DNA of 64,000 bases from positions 124,001 through 188,000 of the forward strand of contig CAVUEF010000006.1 of NCBI GenBank assembly GCA_963740455.1, given 5' to 3'. This document shows positions 53,264-62,564 of this stretch, in pieces (position 1 is the stretch's first letter; each line of letters begins with the position of its first letter). The translations under genes were made by a program, and so were the position numbers. The stretch is from Paucibacter sp963740455. Lineage in GTDB: Bacteria > Pseudomonadota > Gammaproteobacteria > Burkholderiales > Burkholderiaceae_C. Under the pieces are notes generated by a model, which worked only from the letters and a program-made list of their open reading frames with translations, was not told where the DNA came from and did no database searches.

Positions 53264-53359
53264 TTATTGCTTCGTGATCAGCACGATGTGATAGCTATCA
53301 AAAGTAGTGGCTGCCAAATCTTTCGACATGGACCACTTTTCAAGTTGAACCTTTTTCAT
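53264..53359 (-). CDS. Putative RiPP precursor peptide (31 residues)
   Basis: A short gene missed by length cut-offs. The peptide begins MKKVQLEKWSMSKDLAATTF and ends DSYHIVLITKQ. It has a charged N-terminal half suited to a leader and a C-terminal half rich in modifiable residues (Thr, Thr, Ser, Tyr, His, Thr). The ribosome-binding site GAAGGA lies six bases before ATG, the best in this locus. The gene stands immediately upstream of, and on the same strand as, a SagB-type dehydrogenase. Precursor function is inferred from size, position, ribosome-binding site and the following hairpin. There is no Cys and no evident Gly-Gly cleavage motif. Confidence 0.75.
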   Translation of the reverse strand: MKKVQLEKWSMSKDLAATTFDSYHIVLITKQ

Positions 53360-53971
53360 ACGATTCCTTCGTTTTCAAGCTGACCTGACGACATCGTCAA
53401 GCCCTGCGTCAGACGCACTATGTGCGTTGAAAGCAGCCTCCCTTTCAAGCGCGCTTGCGTCGCTTGAGAGTGGTGGGACCGTTGACTTCAATGTTTCATC
53501 GCCCCACTCGCTTTTTTTGCCATTTCTTCGACATGTGGCGAACGATAGAAAATAAAATTCCGACCCACAATCACCCTTGAAGGCGATTCATCTTTTGAAG
53601 TGCGTGCTATAAATTGAAGGTTACTAATCCTCAGGTGTTTTGTCCGCCTGTTGGAATGGGGTCAGGTCCGGCGTGATGTTGAATTGCGGGCAACGGGATC
53701 CTCTGTAGGAGCTTCCAGCGCTCCGCCCGCGACACAAGTGCCGGGTAGGGGCCGTCTTGGGATAGCTTTCGGCGTTGTTGTCGAGGACTGAGAGGCAGGT
53801 CAATTGCGACTGCAACGCGATCAGGTTCTTCTGGCTTTGACGAGACGCACCGATGGATCTTGTCTTCAGGGATGTCTTGCTTGGCGTTTGTAAAGCGACC
53901 CTGCATCCGCTGGATCTTCAGCCCTGGCCGTCATATCCTCGACTACGCGGTATGGTTTCTTACGTCGGCTT
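53360..53971 (-). other. AT-richer leader and unassigned region upstream of the peptide gene
   Basis: These 612 bases hold no gene I can name. The first ~260 bases read like a leader for the peptide operon: small dyads ACGCAC-TAT-GTGCGT (53413-53427) and GACGA-CA-TCGTC (53388-53399), and AT-rich stretches (53545-53560 and 53605-53625) suited to promoters on the minus strand. From 53624 to about 53925 two overlapping minus-strand frames are open, one without an ATG, which looks like a degraded coding segment. Confidence 0.4.
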
Positions 53972-54739
53972 TCAGGGCAGATCGACACCACCCATGCGCG
54001 CCTCGATGGTGCCCGCGCGCCCCAGCACATACGGCGAATTGGGGCGCTTCTCGAAGCGTTTCGGCGCGGGCAGCATCACGGCCAGCCTGGCCGCTTGATT
54101 GGCGCTGAGCTGCTTGGCGTCCACCCGGAAGTAATGCTGTGCGGCGGCCTGGGCACCAAACACGCCTTCGCCCCATTCGACGCTGTTCAGGTAGATATCC
54201 AGAATGCGTCGCTTGCTCAGGATTTGCTCCAGCATCAAGGTGATGACGAATTCCTGACCCTTGCGGACAAAATGGCGTTCGCTGCTGAGGAACAAGTTCT
54301 TGGCCAGTTGCTGGGTGATGGTCGAGCCGCCCACCACCTTGGGAGTGGGTTTGGACTTGAGCGCAGAGGCGCCACCCCTGGGTCTGAGCTTGGCCAGCCT
54401 GGCCTCTTCGCGCTGGTTGCGTTCCCAGGCTTTTTCGATGGCGTCCCAATCTACGCCACCATGGTCGATGAATCCGGCGTCCTCGCTCGCGATCACCGCG
54501 CGCTTGATGTTCTTGGACAGGGCCACGTCATCCATCCATTGCTGGCTCCAGACAATCTGGTGCTTCTGGTAGGCCAGGCGCCAGGCTTCGGAGCGCTGAA
54601 ACGTGGTCGATTGCGGGTCCAGCACAACCATCAAGCCGATGCGCAGCAAGAAGTAGAGCTGCAATGCCAAGGTACATAGCAACAGCAAGAGCAGCAGCCG
54701 CCCGCCTTGCCGCCAGAGCGGATGGAAAATTCGGTTCAT
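53972..54739 (-). CDS. mtgA: Monofunctional biosynthetic peptidoglycan transglycosylase
   Basis: 255 residues. One N-terminal membrane anchor (GGRLLLLLLLCTLALQLYFLL) precedes a GT51 domain: catalytic Glu in ASEDAGFIDHGGVDWDAI, then GGSTITQQLAKNLFLS and RRILDIYLNSVEWGEGVFGAQAAAQHYF. It polymerises lipid II glycan strands. The start overlaps the aroE stop by four bases. Confidence 0.96.
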   Translation of the reverse strand: MNRIFHPLWRQGGRLLLLLLLCTLALQLYFLLRIGLMVVLDPQSTTFQRSEAWRLAYQKHQIVWSQQWMDDVALSKNIKRAVIASEDAGFIDHGGVDWDAIEKAWERNQREEARLAKLRPRGGASALKSKPTPKVVGGSTITQQLAKNLFLSSERHFVRKGQEFVITLMLEQILSKRRILDIYLNSVEWGEGVFGAQAAAQHYFRVDAKQLSANQAARLAVMLPAPKRFEKRPNSPYVLGRAGTIEARMGGVDLP

Positions 54740-55572
54740 GTGGTCAATCCCAGCCGTTGACGAAGCTCGCTCAGCACCTTCGGCGTGTGCGGGCGCACAC
54801 CTCGCCAGATATGGAAGGACTCGGCCGCCTGCTCCACCAGCATGCCCAGACCATCGCGTGGCAGCGCTCCATGCGCGCTGGCCCAGTCCAGAAAGCCGCG
54901 CGCTTGAGCGCCGTACATCATGTCCAGCGCCAAGGCGCCGCGGGCCAGCGCCTGCGCTGAGACCGGTACGTCTGCGCCCGCGATGCTGCTGGCCGTCGCA
55001 TTGATCAGCACATCAAAGCCCTCGCCGCAGGCGTCCAGGCGGCGGGCGCTGAGCGGCACCCCGTGCTGCTGGCTCCAGACCGCATGCGTGCCCGCCAGCG
55101 CTTGCGCCTTGGACAGCGTCCGGTTCGCCAGCACCAACTCTTTGGGGCGGGCCGCGATCAGCGGGCCCAAGGCGCCCGCCGCCGCGCCGCCTGCCCCCAG
55201 CACCAGCACGCGCTTGTCTTTGAGGCTCAAGCCCAGATTGTCCTGAATGTCGCGCACCAGGCCGACGCCGTCGGTGTTGTCGGCCAGCCAGCCCTGCGCG
55301 TCAAAGCGCAGCACATTGGCCGCGCCAGCGAGTTGCGCGCGCGCGCTGCGGGTGGCGGCCAGCGCACAGGCCTCGAACTTGAAAGGCACGGTGATATTGC
55401 AGCCCTTTGCGCCACTGGCGGCGAACGCCGTCACTTGGCGATTGAAGCCACCCGGCGCGCACAGCAGCCGCTCATAGCGCAGCTCCGCGCTGGTCTGCTC
55501 GGCAAAGCGTGCATGTATGAACGGCGACTGGCTGTGTTCGACGGGGTTGCCGATGACGGCGTAGCGGTCCAT
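54736..55572 (-). CDS. aroE: Shikimate dehydrogenase
   Basis: 278 residues from MDRYAVIGNPVEHSQSP, where the shikimate-binding serines lie. The catalytic lysine is in NITVPFKFEA and the NADP-binding Rossmann motif is VLVLGAGGAAAGAL, with the NRT discriminator in LVLANRTLSKA. It reduces 3-dehydroshikimate. The frame extends 13 codons further upstream, but the chosen start is standard. Confidence 0.96.
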   Translation of the reverse strand: MDRYAVIGNPVEHSQSPFIHARFAEQTSAELRYERLLCAPGGFNRQVTAFAASGAKGCNITVPFKFEACALAATRSARAQLAGAANVLRFDAQGWLADNTDGVGLVRDIQDNLGLSLKDKRVLVLGAGGAAAGALGPLIAARPKELVLANRTLSKAQALAGTHAVWSQQHGVPLSARRLDACGEGFDVLINATASSIAGADVPVSAQALARGALALDMMYGAQARGFLDWASAHGALPRDGLGMLVEQAAESFHIWRGVRPHTPKVLSELRQRLGLTT

Positions 55573-55649
55573 GGGAGTCGATTCTGAATGGATTCGGTCA
55601 GTTGGGGACAATGCACACGCTGGGGCCGGGTGGCAAGTCCTGCAAATTA

Positions 55650-56504
55650 TCAGTTGCTGAGGCTGGTCTCCAAGCCGGCTTCCCGCGTGAAACGAAATCG
55701 CGACGTGATCACCAGTATCTCGGCATCCTTGAGCATCGCGGTGGTGAAGTGGCCGAAGGGGCTGGCGGCGCGCACGATGGCCACGGCGCGCCGGTCGAGT
55801 TGGCCATTGCCCGACGAAACAATCACGTCGGTCTCGATCACCCGGCCGCGCAAATCGACGTGGATGTTCATGGTCAGCTCACCATAGAGCTTCTTGCCCA
55901 TGTACTCGGGGAAGTCGCGGGTGCCGCGCGCTTCGACGCGGCGGCGCAGCGCGTCGTAGTACTGGGCATAAATGACTTCCTGCGTGGCCGGGCTGACATA
56001 GCGTTTGCGCGGACGTGTGTTCTCGGTGTTCACGCGCTTTTCGATCTCGGCCAGCAATTGCAGCAACTGGCGACGGCGTTCCTCCTGGTCGCGCGCCTGG
56101 GGCGAGCTGTTGTCGCGCACCAGATCGGGCGGCGGCAACAGCGCCAGTTCGCGCCTGATCTGCGCCAGCAATTGCTGCTGCTGTTCCTGCAAGCGGTTGA
56201 TCTGGGCGCGTTGGCGCTCGGCGCTTTCGCCCACCTCGATCAGCGCCGACGGTGGCAGCGGCGAAGTGGCGCGGCCGGACTCGGCCATGCCGCCGCCGCT
56301 CAAATTGGCCTGGGCCAGCGCGAGTGCCTTCTCGGGGGGCTTGGGCGAGCGCGAATTGACCAGCACCACTTCCAGCGGCGTGTCCTTGAACACGCGGTTG
56401 AAGCCTTCCGGGGCGACAAAGCGGACCGTCAGCAGCGCCGCGTGCAGGGCCACCGAGACCAGCATGGCGATCTGCAAATTGGAGAGCTTGGACCAGGCCA
56501 GCAT
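55650..56504 (-). CDS. TonB-like energy transducer family protein
   Basis: 284 residues. A short cytoplasmic start and one membrane helix (LQIAMLVSVALHAALLTV) are followed by a Pro-rich stretch, a glutamine/arginine-rich probable coiled coil (RAQINRLQEQQQQLLAQIRRELALL) and a C-terminal TonB-type domain (ELTMNIHVDLRGRVIETDVIVSSGNGQLDRRAVAIVRAASPFG). TonB proteins deliver proton-motive energy to outer-membrane receptors. No exbBD genes are in view. The coiled-coil spacer is longer than in E. coli TonB. It sits 10 bases after the RNase gene. Confidence 0.85.
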   Translation of the reverse strand: MLAWSKLSNLQIAMLVSVALHAALLTVRFVAPEGFNRVFKDTPLEVVLVNSRSPKPPEKALALAQANLSGGGMAESGRATSPLPPSALIEVGESAERQRAQINRLQEQQQQLLAQIRRELALLPPPDLVRDNSSPQARDQEERRRQLLQLLAEIEKRVNTENTRPRKRYVSPATQEVIYAQYYDALRRRVEARGTRDFPEYMGKKLYGELTMNIHVDLRGRVIETDVIVSSGNGQLDRRAVAIVRAASPFGHFTTAMLKDAEILVITSRFRFTREAGLETSLSN

Positions 56505-56514
56505 GGAGGCTCGA

Positions 56515-58560
56515 CTACGGTGCCTCGCCTTGCGCGAGCTGGCCTTCCTCGCCCTCGCCGACCAGGTCGATGGCCAGCGTGAGCGGGCCGGCGGTCGGCT
56601 CCTCGTCGCCATCCTCGGCTTCGGCCGGCTCGGTGCTGGCCGAGGCGCCTGCGTCATCGAGCTTGGCGACGACGTTGGCGTGCAGATCCAGCGTCATCTC
56701 ATCCATGCTGGTGATGCGCACGCGCACATGCGAGCCGCGCTCCAGGTTCTCGGCGCCCAGCGCCTTGAAGACCAGGGGCAACAGGTCGGCGCGTACCAGG
56801 CCGTCCTTCATCACGCTGGCGTCGAGCTCGCGGATCTCGTTCTGCGCCAGATAGCGCAGCGTCCAGTAGCGCTCGATGCTCGACTGGAAGGCGTTGTAGG
56901 CGCTGTAAGCGGCGTCGAATCCCGAGATGATGGAAAACAGCGCCGCGTCCTTCGGCTTGAACGGGGCGACCAGCGCGGCGGTGCGGCCAAAGCGCGCGCA
57001 GGCGATGATCTGCCACTGGTTCGCCAGGTCGACATAGCGGCGCAATGGCGAGGTGGCCCAGGTGTATTGCGCCACACCCATGCCGGCATGCGGTGCCGCC
57101 TTGGTGCCCATGCGCACCTTGACGCCTGGCGCCATGCTGGCCTGGCTGCGATAGATACCGGGCAGGCCCAGCTCGCTCAGCCAGCCGCCCCAGGTGGAGT
57201 TGGCCAGAATCATCGCCTCGGCCACGATCAGGTCGAGCGGCGCGCCGCGTTGGCGTGTGCTGATGCGCACCTCTTCGTCGCCGACCGGCTCGCCGCCGGG
57301 TCCGTCGAGCTTGAAGTTGTAGTCGGGCCGGTTGAAGGTCTCGGGCTTGCCGCGTACCACTTCGCGCCTGGCCTTCAGGTGCTTGGCCAGGCGGAAGGCG
57401 AACGCCAGCTCGGGCGCGAACGCGTAGTCGGCTTGCGCCTCGCCGAGCAGCGAGGCTTCGGTCACCACCGCGTCCAACAAGTCGTGGCGCAAATTGCTGA
57501 TGATGGGCACGCGCTCGATCCTGGTTTCGCTGCCGCGCATCTCCAGCGTGTCCTCATCGAACGTGACGTAAAGCGATACCGCCGGGCAGTCGCGCCCCGC
57601 CGTCAAGGTATAGGCCTGCACCACATCATCGGGCAGCATGGTGATCTTCCAGCCCGGCATATAGACGGTGGACAAGCGCGCGCGCGCCAGTCTGTCCAGC
57701 GCCGAATCGGGCTGGATCGCCAAGCCCGGCGCGGCAATGTGCACGCCGAATGTGATGGTGCCCGAGCCCAGCCCCTGCACCGACAAGGCGTCGTCGATCT
57801 CGGTGGTGGTCGAATCGTCGATCGAGAAAGCCTGCACCGCGGTGGCGATGGGCAAATCGTCCTTGATGGCAGGCGCTTGCACTGGCGCAAAACCGGTGCC
57901 CTTGGGAAACTGCTCGAACAGGAAGCGCCGCCAGTGGAACTGGTAGGCGCTGTCGATCGCGCCGGCGTTCTTCAGCAAATCGAGCGGCGCCTTGTGCGCC
58001 AGTTTGGTGGCCTCGACCACGGCCTTGTACTCAACGCTGTTCTTGTCGGGCTTGAACAATATCTTGTAGATCTCGTCGCGCACTTGGGGCGGGCATTGCC
58101 CGGCTGCCAGTTGCTGCGCCCAGGACTCAATCTGCAGCGCTTGCACGCGCTTGCGCTCGAGCCCGAGCAGCGCCGCCTTGACGATTTCCTCGGGCGCCTT
58201 CTTGAACAAGCCCTTGCCCAGGCGCCGAAAATAATGCGGCGCCTCGAACAAGCGGAACAGCGCAGCGGCCTGATGCGCGGTGCCGGCCTTGGCGTCGAAA
58301 TAGTCGCGTGCCAGGTCGGCGAAGCCGAACTCGGCGTCGGGCGCAAACTCCCAGGCCAGATCCAGATCGATGTCCTGGGCCAACGCTTGCGCTTGCGCGA
58401 TCAGCTCAGACGGCGCGGGTTGTTCGAATTTGAGCAGCACATTGCTTGACTTCACCTTCACGCGCTTGCCCGATTCAAGCTCCACCTGCATGGAGCTATC
58501 GGATTCGGACATCACGCGGCCGGCCAGGAATTTTCCGGCGTCATCAAAGAGAGCATACAT
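56515..58560 (-). CDS. RNase II/R family (RNB domain) exoribonuclease
   Basis: 681 residues. The RNB catalytic motif FSIDDSTTTEIDDALSV (about residues 245-261) carries the conserved aspartates. TWATSPLRRYVDLANQWQI is the family's RNA-binding/catalytic Arg block. An N-terminal cold-shock-like part and C-terminal S1-like part (GSHVRVRITSMDEMTLDL) flank it, and the tail is acidic. It degrades RNA from the 3' end in the cytoplasm. Start MYALFDDAG is chosen over a 67-codon extension that overlaps the divergent gene. Confidence 0.9.
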   Translation of the reverse strand: MYALFDDAGKFLAGRVMSESDSSMQVELESGKRVKVKSSNVLLKFEQPAPSELIAQAQALAQDIDLDLAWEFAPDAEFGFADLARDYFDAKAGTAHQAAALFRLFEAPHYFRRLGKGLFKKAPEEIVKAALLGLERKRVQALQIESWAQQLAAGQCPPQVRDEIYKILFKPDKNSVEYKAVVEATKLAHKAPLDLLKNAGAIDSAYQFHWRRFLFEQFPKGTGFAPVQAPAIKDDLPIATAVQAFSIDDSTTTEIDDALSVQGLGSGTITFGVHIAAPGLAIQPDSALDRLARARLSTVYMPGWKITMLPDDVVQAYTLTAGRDCPAVSLYVTFDEDTLEMRGSETRIERVPIISNLRHDLLDAVVTEASLLGEAQADYAFAPELAFAFRLAKHLKARREVVRGKPETFNRPDYNFKLDGPGGEPVGDEEVRISTRQRGAPLDLIVAEAMILANSTWGGWLSELGLPGIYRSQASMAPGVKVRMGTKAAPHAGMGVAQYTWATSPLRRYVDLANQWQIIACARFGRTAALVAPFKPKDAALFSIISGFDAAYSAYNAFQSSIERYWTLRYLAQNEIRELDASVMKDGLVRADLLPLVFKALGAENLERGSHVRVRITSMDEMTLDLHANVVAKLDDAGASASTEPAEAEDGDEEPTAGPLTLAIDLVGEGEEGQLAQGEAP

Positions 58561-58763
58561 AGGCGGCGGATTGTCGCAGATGGGCTGCTGCGGCCCCAGG
58601 CGCTGACGAAAACCCGGCAGGCCCAGGAGAGGTGCTTGCACGGCGAACAGTGGACGCGCTCCAAACCCTGTGATTGGAAGGGTGCCAGCACTTGGCCGGG
58701 CGGGTGGGTAAGATGCGCGGCCTGGGCACTGCCGTTGCAGCGCCGACCTGCCCGAAAGCACAC

Positions 58764-60914
58764 ATGAAATGTCTGTTCAGGATCACCGCAGCGGCAGTGT
58801 TTCTTCTGCCCCTTGTGGCAGCCGCACAAAGTCCTTACCCTGCCACGCCCCAGCGTCCGGTGCGCGATATCTACCACGGTCAGACGGTCGTCGATCCCTA
58901 CCGCTGGATGGAAGACATGCGCACGCCCGAGTTCCAGACCTGGCTCAAGTCCGAGGCTGACTACGCCAGCGCCGTGCTTGCGCAGCTGCCGGGCCGCGCC
59001 GCCTTGCGCGCTCGCCTGGGCGCGTTGGTCGATGCGGGCGAGAGCACGGGCGGCTACACGGTGGTGGCCGGCAAGCTGTTCTATCTGAAGCGCGCACCGG
59101 GCCAGAACCAGCGGCGCTTGTGGTTGCGCGACGGACTCGACGGCATTGATCGCGAGTTGCTTGACCCGAACAATTTGCCCGGTGAAGCGGGACTGCATGC
59201 CATCGATTGGTACAGCGCCTCACCCGATGGACGCTGGCTGGCGGTCGGGCTGTCCAGGAATGGCTCCGAGAACAGCGTGCTGCGCGTGCTCGACGTGGCC
59301 AACGGCAAGTTCATGACCGAAGCGATAGAGCGCACCGGCCTGAACGAGGACGGCGTGGCCTGGCTGGCCGACGCAAGCGGGTTTTTCTACAACCGTCATC
59401 CGCTTGATGAGCGCTACAACAAGAGCGCGGTCTATCTGCATCAGTTGGGCCGGCCGGCCGCGCAGGACGTCGCCCAGTTCGGTTGGTCGGTCGCGCGCGA
59501 CCGGCGCTTCGCCATCCCTGACCTGCCCTTTGTGCATCTGCAGCGCGGCTCGCGCTGGGCCTTGGCCGAGGTCTTGCACGGCGACGCTTCGGCGCGTTCG
59601 TACTGGGTCGCCCCGTTGAACCAGATCAAGGGTGCGAGCACGCCCTGGCGGCGCATCATCACGCCGGCAGACCAAGTCACGCAGGCGGTGCTGGCCGGCG
59701 ACCGGGTCTTTGCGCTGAGTCAGAAGCGCGCCTCGTCGCGCGCCTTGCTGAGCCTGGACCTGAACCACCCCAAGGCCGCGTTCAAGACCGCGCTGGCACC
59801 CGGCACGACCGTGCTGCAGAAGCTTGATGTCGGCGACGCCGCGGTTTATGTGAAGGCGCTTGATGCGGGGGTGAGCAAGCTCTGGCGGGTGGCACGCGAC
59901 ACCGGCCGAGTCACGGCAGTGGCCTTGCCTTTCGAGGGCACGTTGCGCGACATCACGCCGCTCGACGGCGACGCGCTGCTGGTGTTGCTCGAGGGCTGGA
60001 CCGAGGCGCCGCAAAGCTTGTTGCTGAACCCGGCGCAGCAGGGCGCGCCAGCACGTCGCGTCGATGTGCAAAAGCCCGTGGCGGTCGACACGTCGGGCGT
60101 GCAGGCGAGCCGCGTGATGGTCAGGAGCCATGACGGTGTGATGGTGCCCTTGTCGATTCTGGCGCCCAAGAACGTGGTGCTCGACGGCAAGCGCCCGACC
60201 ATACTGACCGGCTATGGTGCCTATGGCATCAGCCTGGAACCGCGTTTCTCGGCCACCCGCCTGGCCTGGCTGGAGCGTGGCGGCGTGCAGGCCATCTGCC
60301 ATGTGCGCGGCGGCGGCGAACTGGGCGAGGACTGGCACCGAGGCGGCTACATCACGACCAAGCAGAACACGGTGAGCGATTTCATCGCCTGCGCCGAATG
60401 GTTGATCGAGCATCGCTATGCCTCTGCGGCAACGCTGGCGGGCACCGGCGGCAGCGCCGGCGGCATCACGATCGGTGGGGCCATCACGCAGCGTCCCGAT
60501 CTGTTCGCTGCGGCGCAAAGCGCGGTCGGCGTGTCCGACATGCTGCGCATGGAATTGACACCCAACGGCGCGCCCAATGTGGCCGAGTTCGGCACCGTCA
60601 CCAAGCGCGCGGATTTCAAGGCGATGTATGCGATCAGCCCCTACCACCGCGTGCGCGACGGCGTCGACTATCCCGCCGTGATCGTCACCACCGGCGCCAA
60701 TGATCCACGCGTCGACGCCTGGATGCCGTCCAAGCTGGCGGCGCGCTTGCAGGCCGCGAACCCGGAGTCCTACAAGACCCGGCCGGTGATTCTGCGCGTG
60801 GACTTTGCCGCTGGGCACGGCATGGGATCGAGCGTTTCACAGTACCTCGACGAGACCGCCGATGTGTGGAGCTTCTTTCTGTGGCAAATGGGCGATGCCG
60901 GCTTCAAGCCGTGA
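58764..60914 (+). CDS. Prolyl oligopeptidase (S9A family), secreted
   Basis: 716 residues. A signal peptide (FRITAAAVFLLPLVAAAQS) suggests a periplasmic enzyme. The N-terminal part opens with PVRDIYHGQTVVDPYRWMED and forms a beta-propeller. The C-terminal alpha/beta-hydrolase has the nucleophile Ser in GTGGSAGGITIG (about residue 568), Asp in TGANDPRVDAWMPSK and His in AAGHGMGSS. It cleaves short peptides after proline. The IS701-type element begins 12 bases after its stop. Confidence 0.93.
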   Translation: MKCLFRITAAAVFLLPLVAAAQSPYPATPQRPVRDIYHGQTVVDPYRWMEDMRTPEFQTWLKSEADYASAVLAQLPGRAALRARLGALVDAGESTGGYTVVAGKLFYLKRAPGQNQRRLWLRDGLDGIDRELLDPNNLPGEAGLHAIDWYSASPDGRWLAVGLSRNGSENSVLRVLDVANGKFMTEAIERTGLNEDGVAWLADASGFFYNRHPLDERYNKSAVYLHQLGRPAAQDVAQFGWSVARDRRFAIPDLPFVHLQRGSRWALAEVLHGDASARSYWVAPLNQIKGASTPWRRIITPADQVTQAVLAGDRVFALSQKRASSRALLSLDLNHPKAAFKTALAPGTTVLQKLDVGDAAVYVKALDAGVSKLWRVARDTGRVTAVALPFEGTLRDITPLDGDALLVLLEGWTEAPQSLLLNPAQQGAPARRVDVQKPVAVDTSGVQASRVMVRSHDGVMVPLSILAPKNVVLDGKRPTILTGYGAYGISLEPRFSATRLAWLERGGVQAICHVRGGGELGEDWHRGGYITTKQNTVSDFIACAEWLIEHRYASAATLAGTGGSAGGITIGGAITQRPDLFAAAQSAVGVSDMLRMELTPNGAPNVAEFGTVTKRADFKAMYAISPYHRVRDGVDYPAVIVTTGANDPRVDAWMPSKLAARLQAANPESYKTRPVILRVDFAAGHGMGSSVSQYLDETADVWSFFLWQMGDAGFKP

Positions 60915-60925
60915 ACAGGCGCTAA

Positions 60926-62399
60926 TCTTACTGTGTCATTAAAATCATGGCACTATACGCACTTCTTCATTCTTCATATGAGGGACGATGGGTGCGAGCA
61001 AACGGTTTGACCGGTACATGGACCACTTGGCCGAGGGACTGGGACATTTGGATCGTCACGCGGGGCTCAAGGGCTACTGCACGGGTTTGATGCTGCCGCT
61101 GTCGCGCAAGAGCGTGGAGCCGATGGCCGCGCGGGTGGATCCCATGCACGCCAGCGCCCGGCATCAGGCGCTGCACCACTTCGTGGCCAAGGCCGAATGG
61201 TCCGATCAAGAGATGCTGCGCCGAGTCTGCCAGTGGCTCGTGCCGCAGATGGACTTCAGCCGTGGAGGCTGGTGGATCATCGATGACACCGGATTCCCGA
61301 AGAAGGGCAAGCACTCGGTGGGCGTAGCCCGTCAATACTGCGGGATGCTGGGCAAGCAGGACAACTGTCAGGTAGCGGTGAGTGTGTCGCTGGCGTGTGA
61401 GCAAGGCAGCGTTCCCGTGGCGTGGCAGCTCTATCTGCCCGAGGATTGGTCGAAGGATCCGGTGCGTAGGCAAGCAGCAGGCGTGCCGGAAGAAGTGCGC
61501 TTCGCCACCAAGACACAGATCGCGCTGGCGCAGTTGCGCACCTTGCTGGCTGAAGGAGCGCCGCGCCACTGCGTGTTGGCCGACGCCGGCTACGGCGTAG
61601 ACACCGCCTTCCGACAGGCGCTGAGCGCCATGGGGCTGGCGTACGCCGTGGGCGTGACCTCGGCGGTCGTGGTCTGGCCGCCTGGAGTCGAGCCGCTGCC
61701 GCCCAAGACCTACAGCGGCATGGGGCGCCCGCCGGTGATGCCGCGACGCACCGCGCGGCTTCAGCCCATGAGCGTGAAGGCGCTGGCGCTGTCGTTGCCG
61801 GCGCAGGCGTTTCATACGATCAGTTGGCGCGAGGGTACCAATGAGCCGCTCAGCGGTCGCTTCGCAGCGCTGCGCGTGGGCCACGCCGGTGGCAACGCCG
61901 GCAAGGCGCGGCTACGCCCACTTCAGTGGTTGCTGATCGAGTGGCCCGCAGACCTGGCCGAGCCGAGCAAATACGTCATGTCCACGCTACCCAACGACAC
62001 GCCGATCGACCAACTGGTCAGCGCTGCCCATCAGCGCTGGCGCATCGAGCGCGACTACCAGGACTTGAAGCAGGACTTCGGGCTGGGGCACTACGAGGGC
62101 CGCGGCTGGCGAGGATTCCACCACCATGCCAGTCTGAGCATCGCAGCCTACGGGTTCCTAATGACGGAGCGACTCATTGCCGACAAGTCTGTCGGCGGCA
62201 AAAAAAACTTCATCGAACGCCAAGTGCCTGCCCTTCCCAAGGATTTCATCCCCCGCGGCAGTCCTGCGTGCGCAGCGGCACGTGGACCATTCGATCACGA
62301 CACTGCGACATCGGCTGAGTTACGTGTTGATCGCCCGCCTTGGGCAGTGTCCCTGCTGCGGCAGGGCAAGCGCAAAGCTACTCTTGTGACACAGTAAGA
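60926..62399. mobile_element. IS701-type insertion sequence, 1474 bp, with CTAA target duplication
   Basis: Terminal inverted repeats TCTTACTGTGTCA (60926-60938) and TGACACAGTAAGA (62387-62399) match over 13 bases. Direct repeats CTAA flank it at 60922-60925 and 62400-62403, agreeing with the YTAR 4-bp target duplication known for IS701. The single gene is a DDE transposase. Intact ends and duplications suggest a recent insertion. Confidence 0.93.
60988..62397 (+). pseudogene. IS701 family transposase, apparently frameshifted near the 3' end
   Basis: The open frame encodes 469 residues. The DDE core is intact: WWIIDDTGFPKKGKHSVGVARQ (first Asp), HCVLADAGYGVD (second Asp), and RWRIERDYQDLKQDFGLGHYEGR (Glu). 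After KDFIPRGSP the reading frame loses family character. The next frame continues with VLRAQRHVDHSITTLRHRL and a CPCC motif, which looks like the normal IS701 C-terminus. A one-base change near the CCCCC run at 62250-62254 would explain this. A sequencing error is possible. The protein may still be active or may be impaired. Confidence 0.75.
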
Positions 62400-62403
62400 C
62401 TAA

Positions 62404-62564
62404 GGCAACGCTGAACAAGTCCTCGCCGCGTGCTGCATCCCCGCAGCGGGCGGTCTGCGGCGTTGCAAATCCGCGCCATAGCTTGGGCTATGGCTGTGGT
62501 TTGCGCCTTGCATCCCATCCCGCTGCGCGGCGCAGCCCATCGCCAGGACTTATTCAGCGTTGCC
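62404..62564. mobile_element. 161-bp palindromic miniature element (MITE-like)
   Basis: Terminal inverted repeats GGCAACGCTGAACAAGTCCT (62404-62423) and AGGACTTATTCAGCGTTGCC (62545-62564) match at 19 of 20 positions. CTAA lies directly outside each end (62400-62403, 62565-62568). The interior is also an imperfect palindrome centred near 62484 (GCCATAGC / GCTATGGC). No transposase is encoded. Its right end touches the stop codon of the SDR gene. Confidence 0.75.

Noticed and set aside
53631..53906. Minus-strand ORF of 91 codons upstream of the peptide operon as a real gene
   Set aside because: There is no clear ribosome-binding site or recognisable family, and another frame is also open across it. 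I describe the stretch as possibly degraded instead.
53853..54108. Two overlapping plus-strand ORFs of about 80 codons over the mtgA 3' end
   Set aside because: They lie opposite the conserved mtgA C-terminus and have no ribosome-binding site or family.
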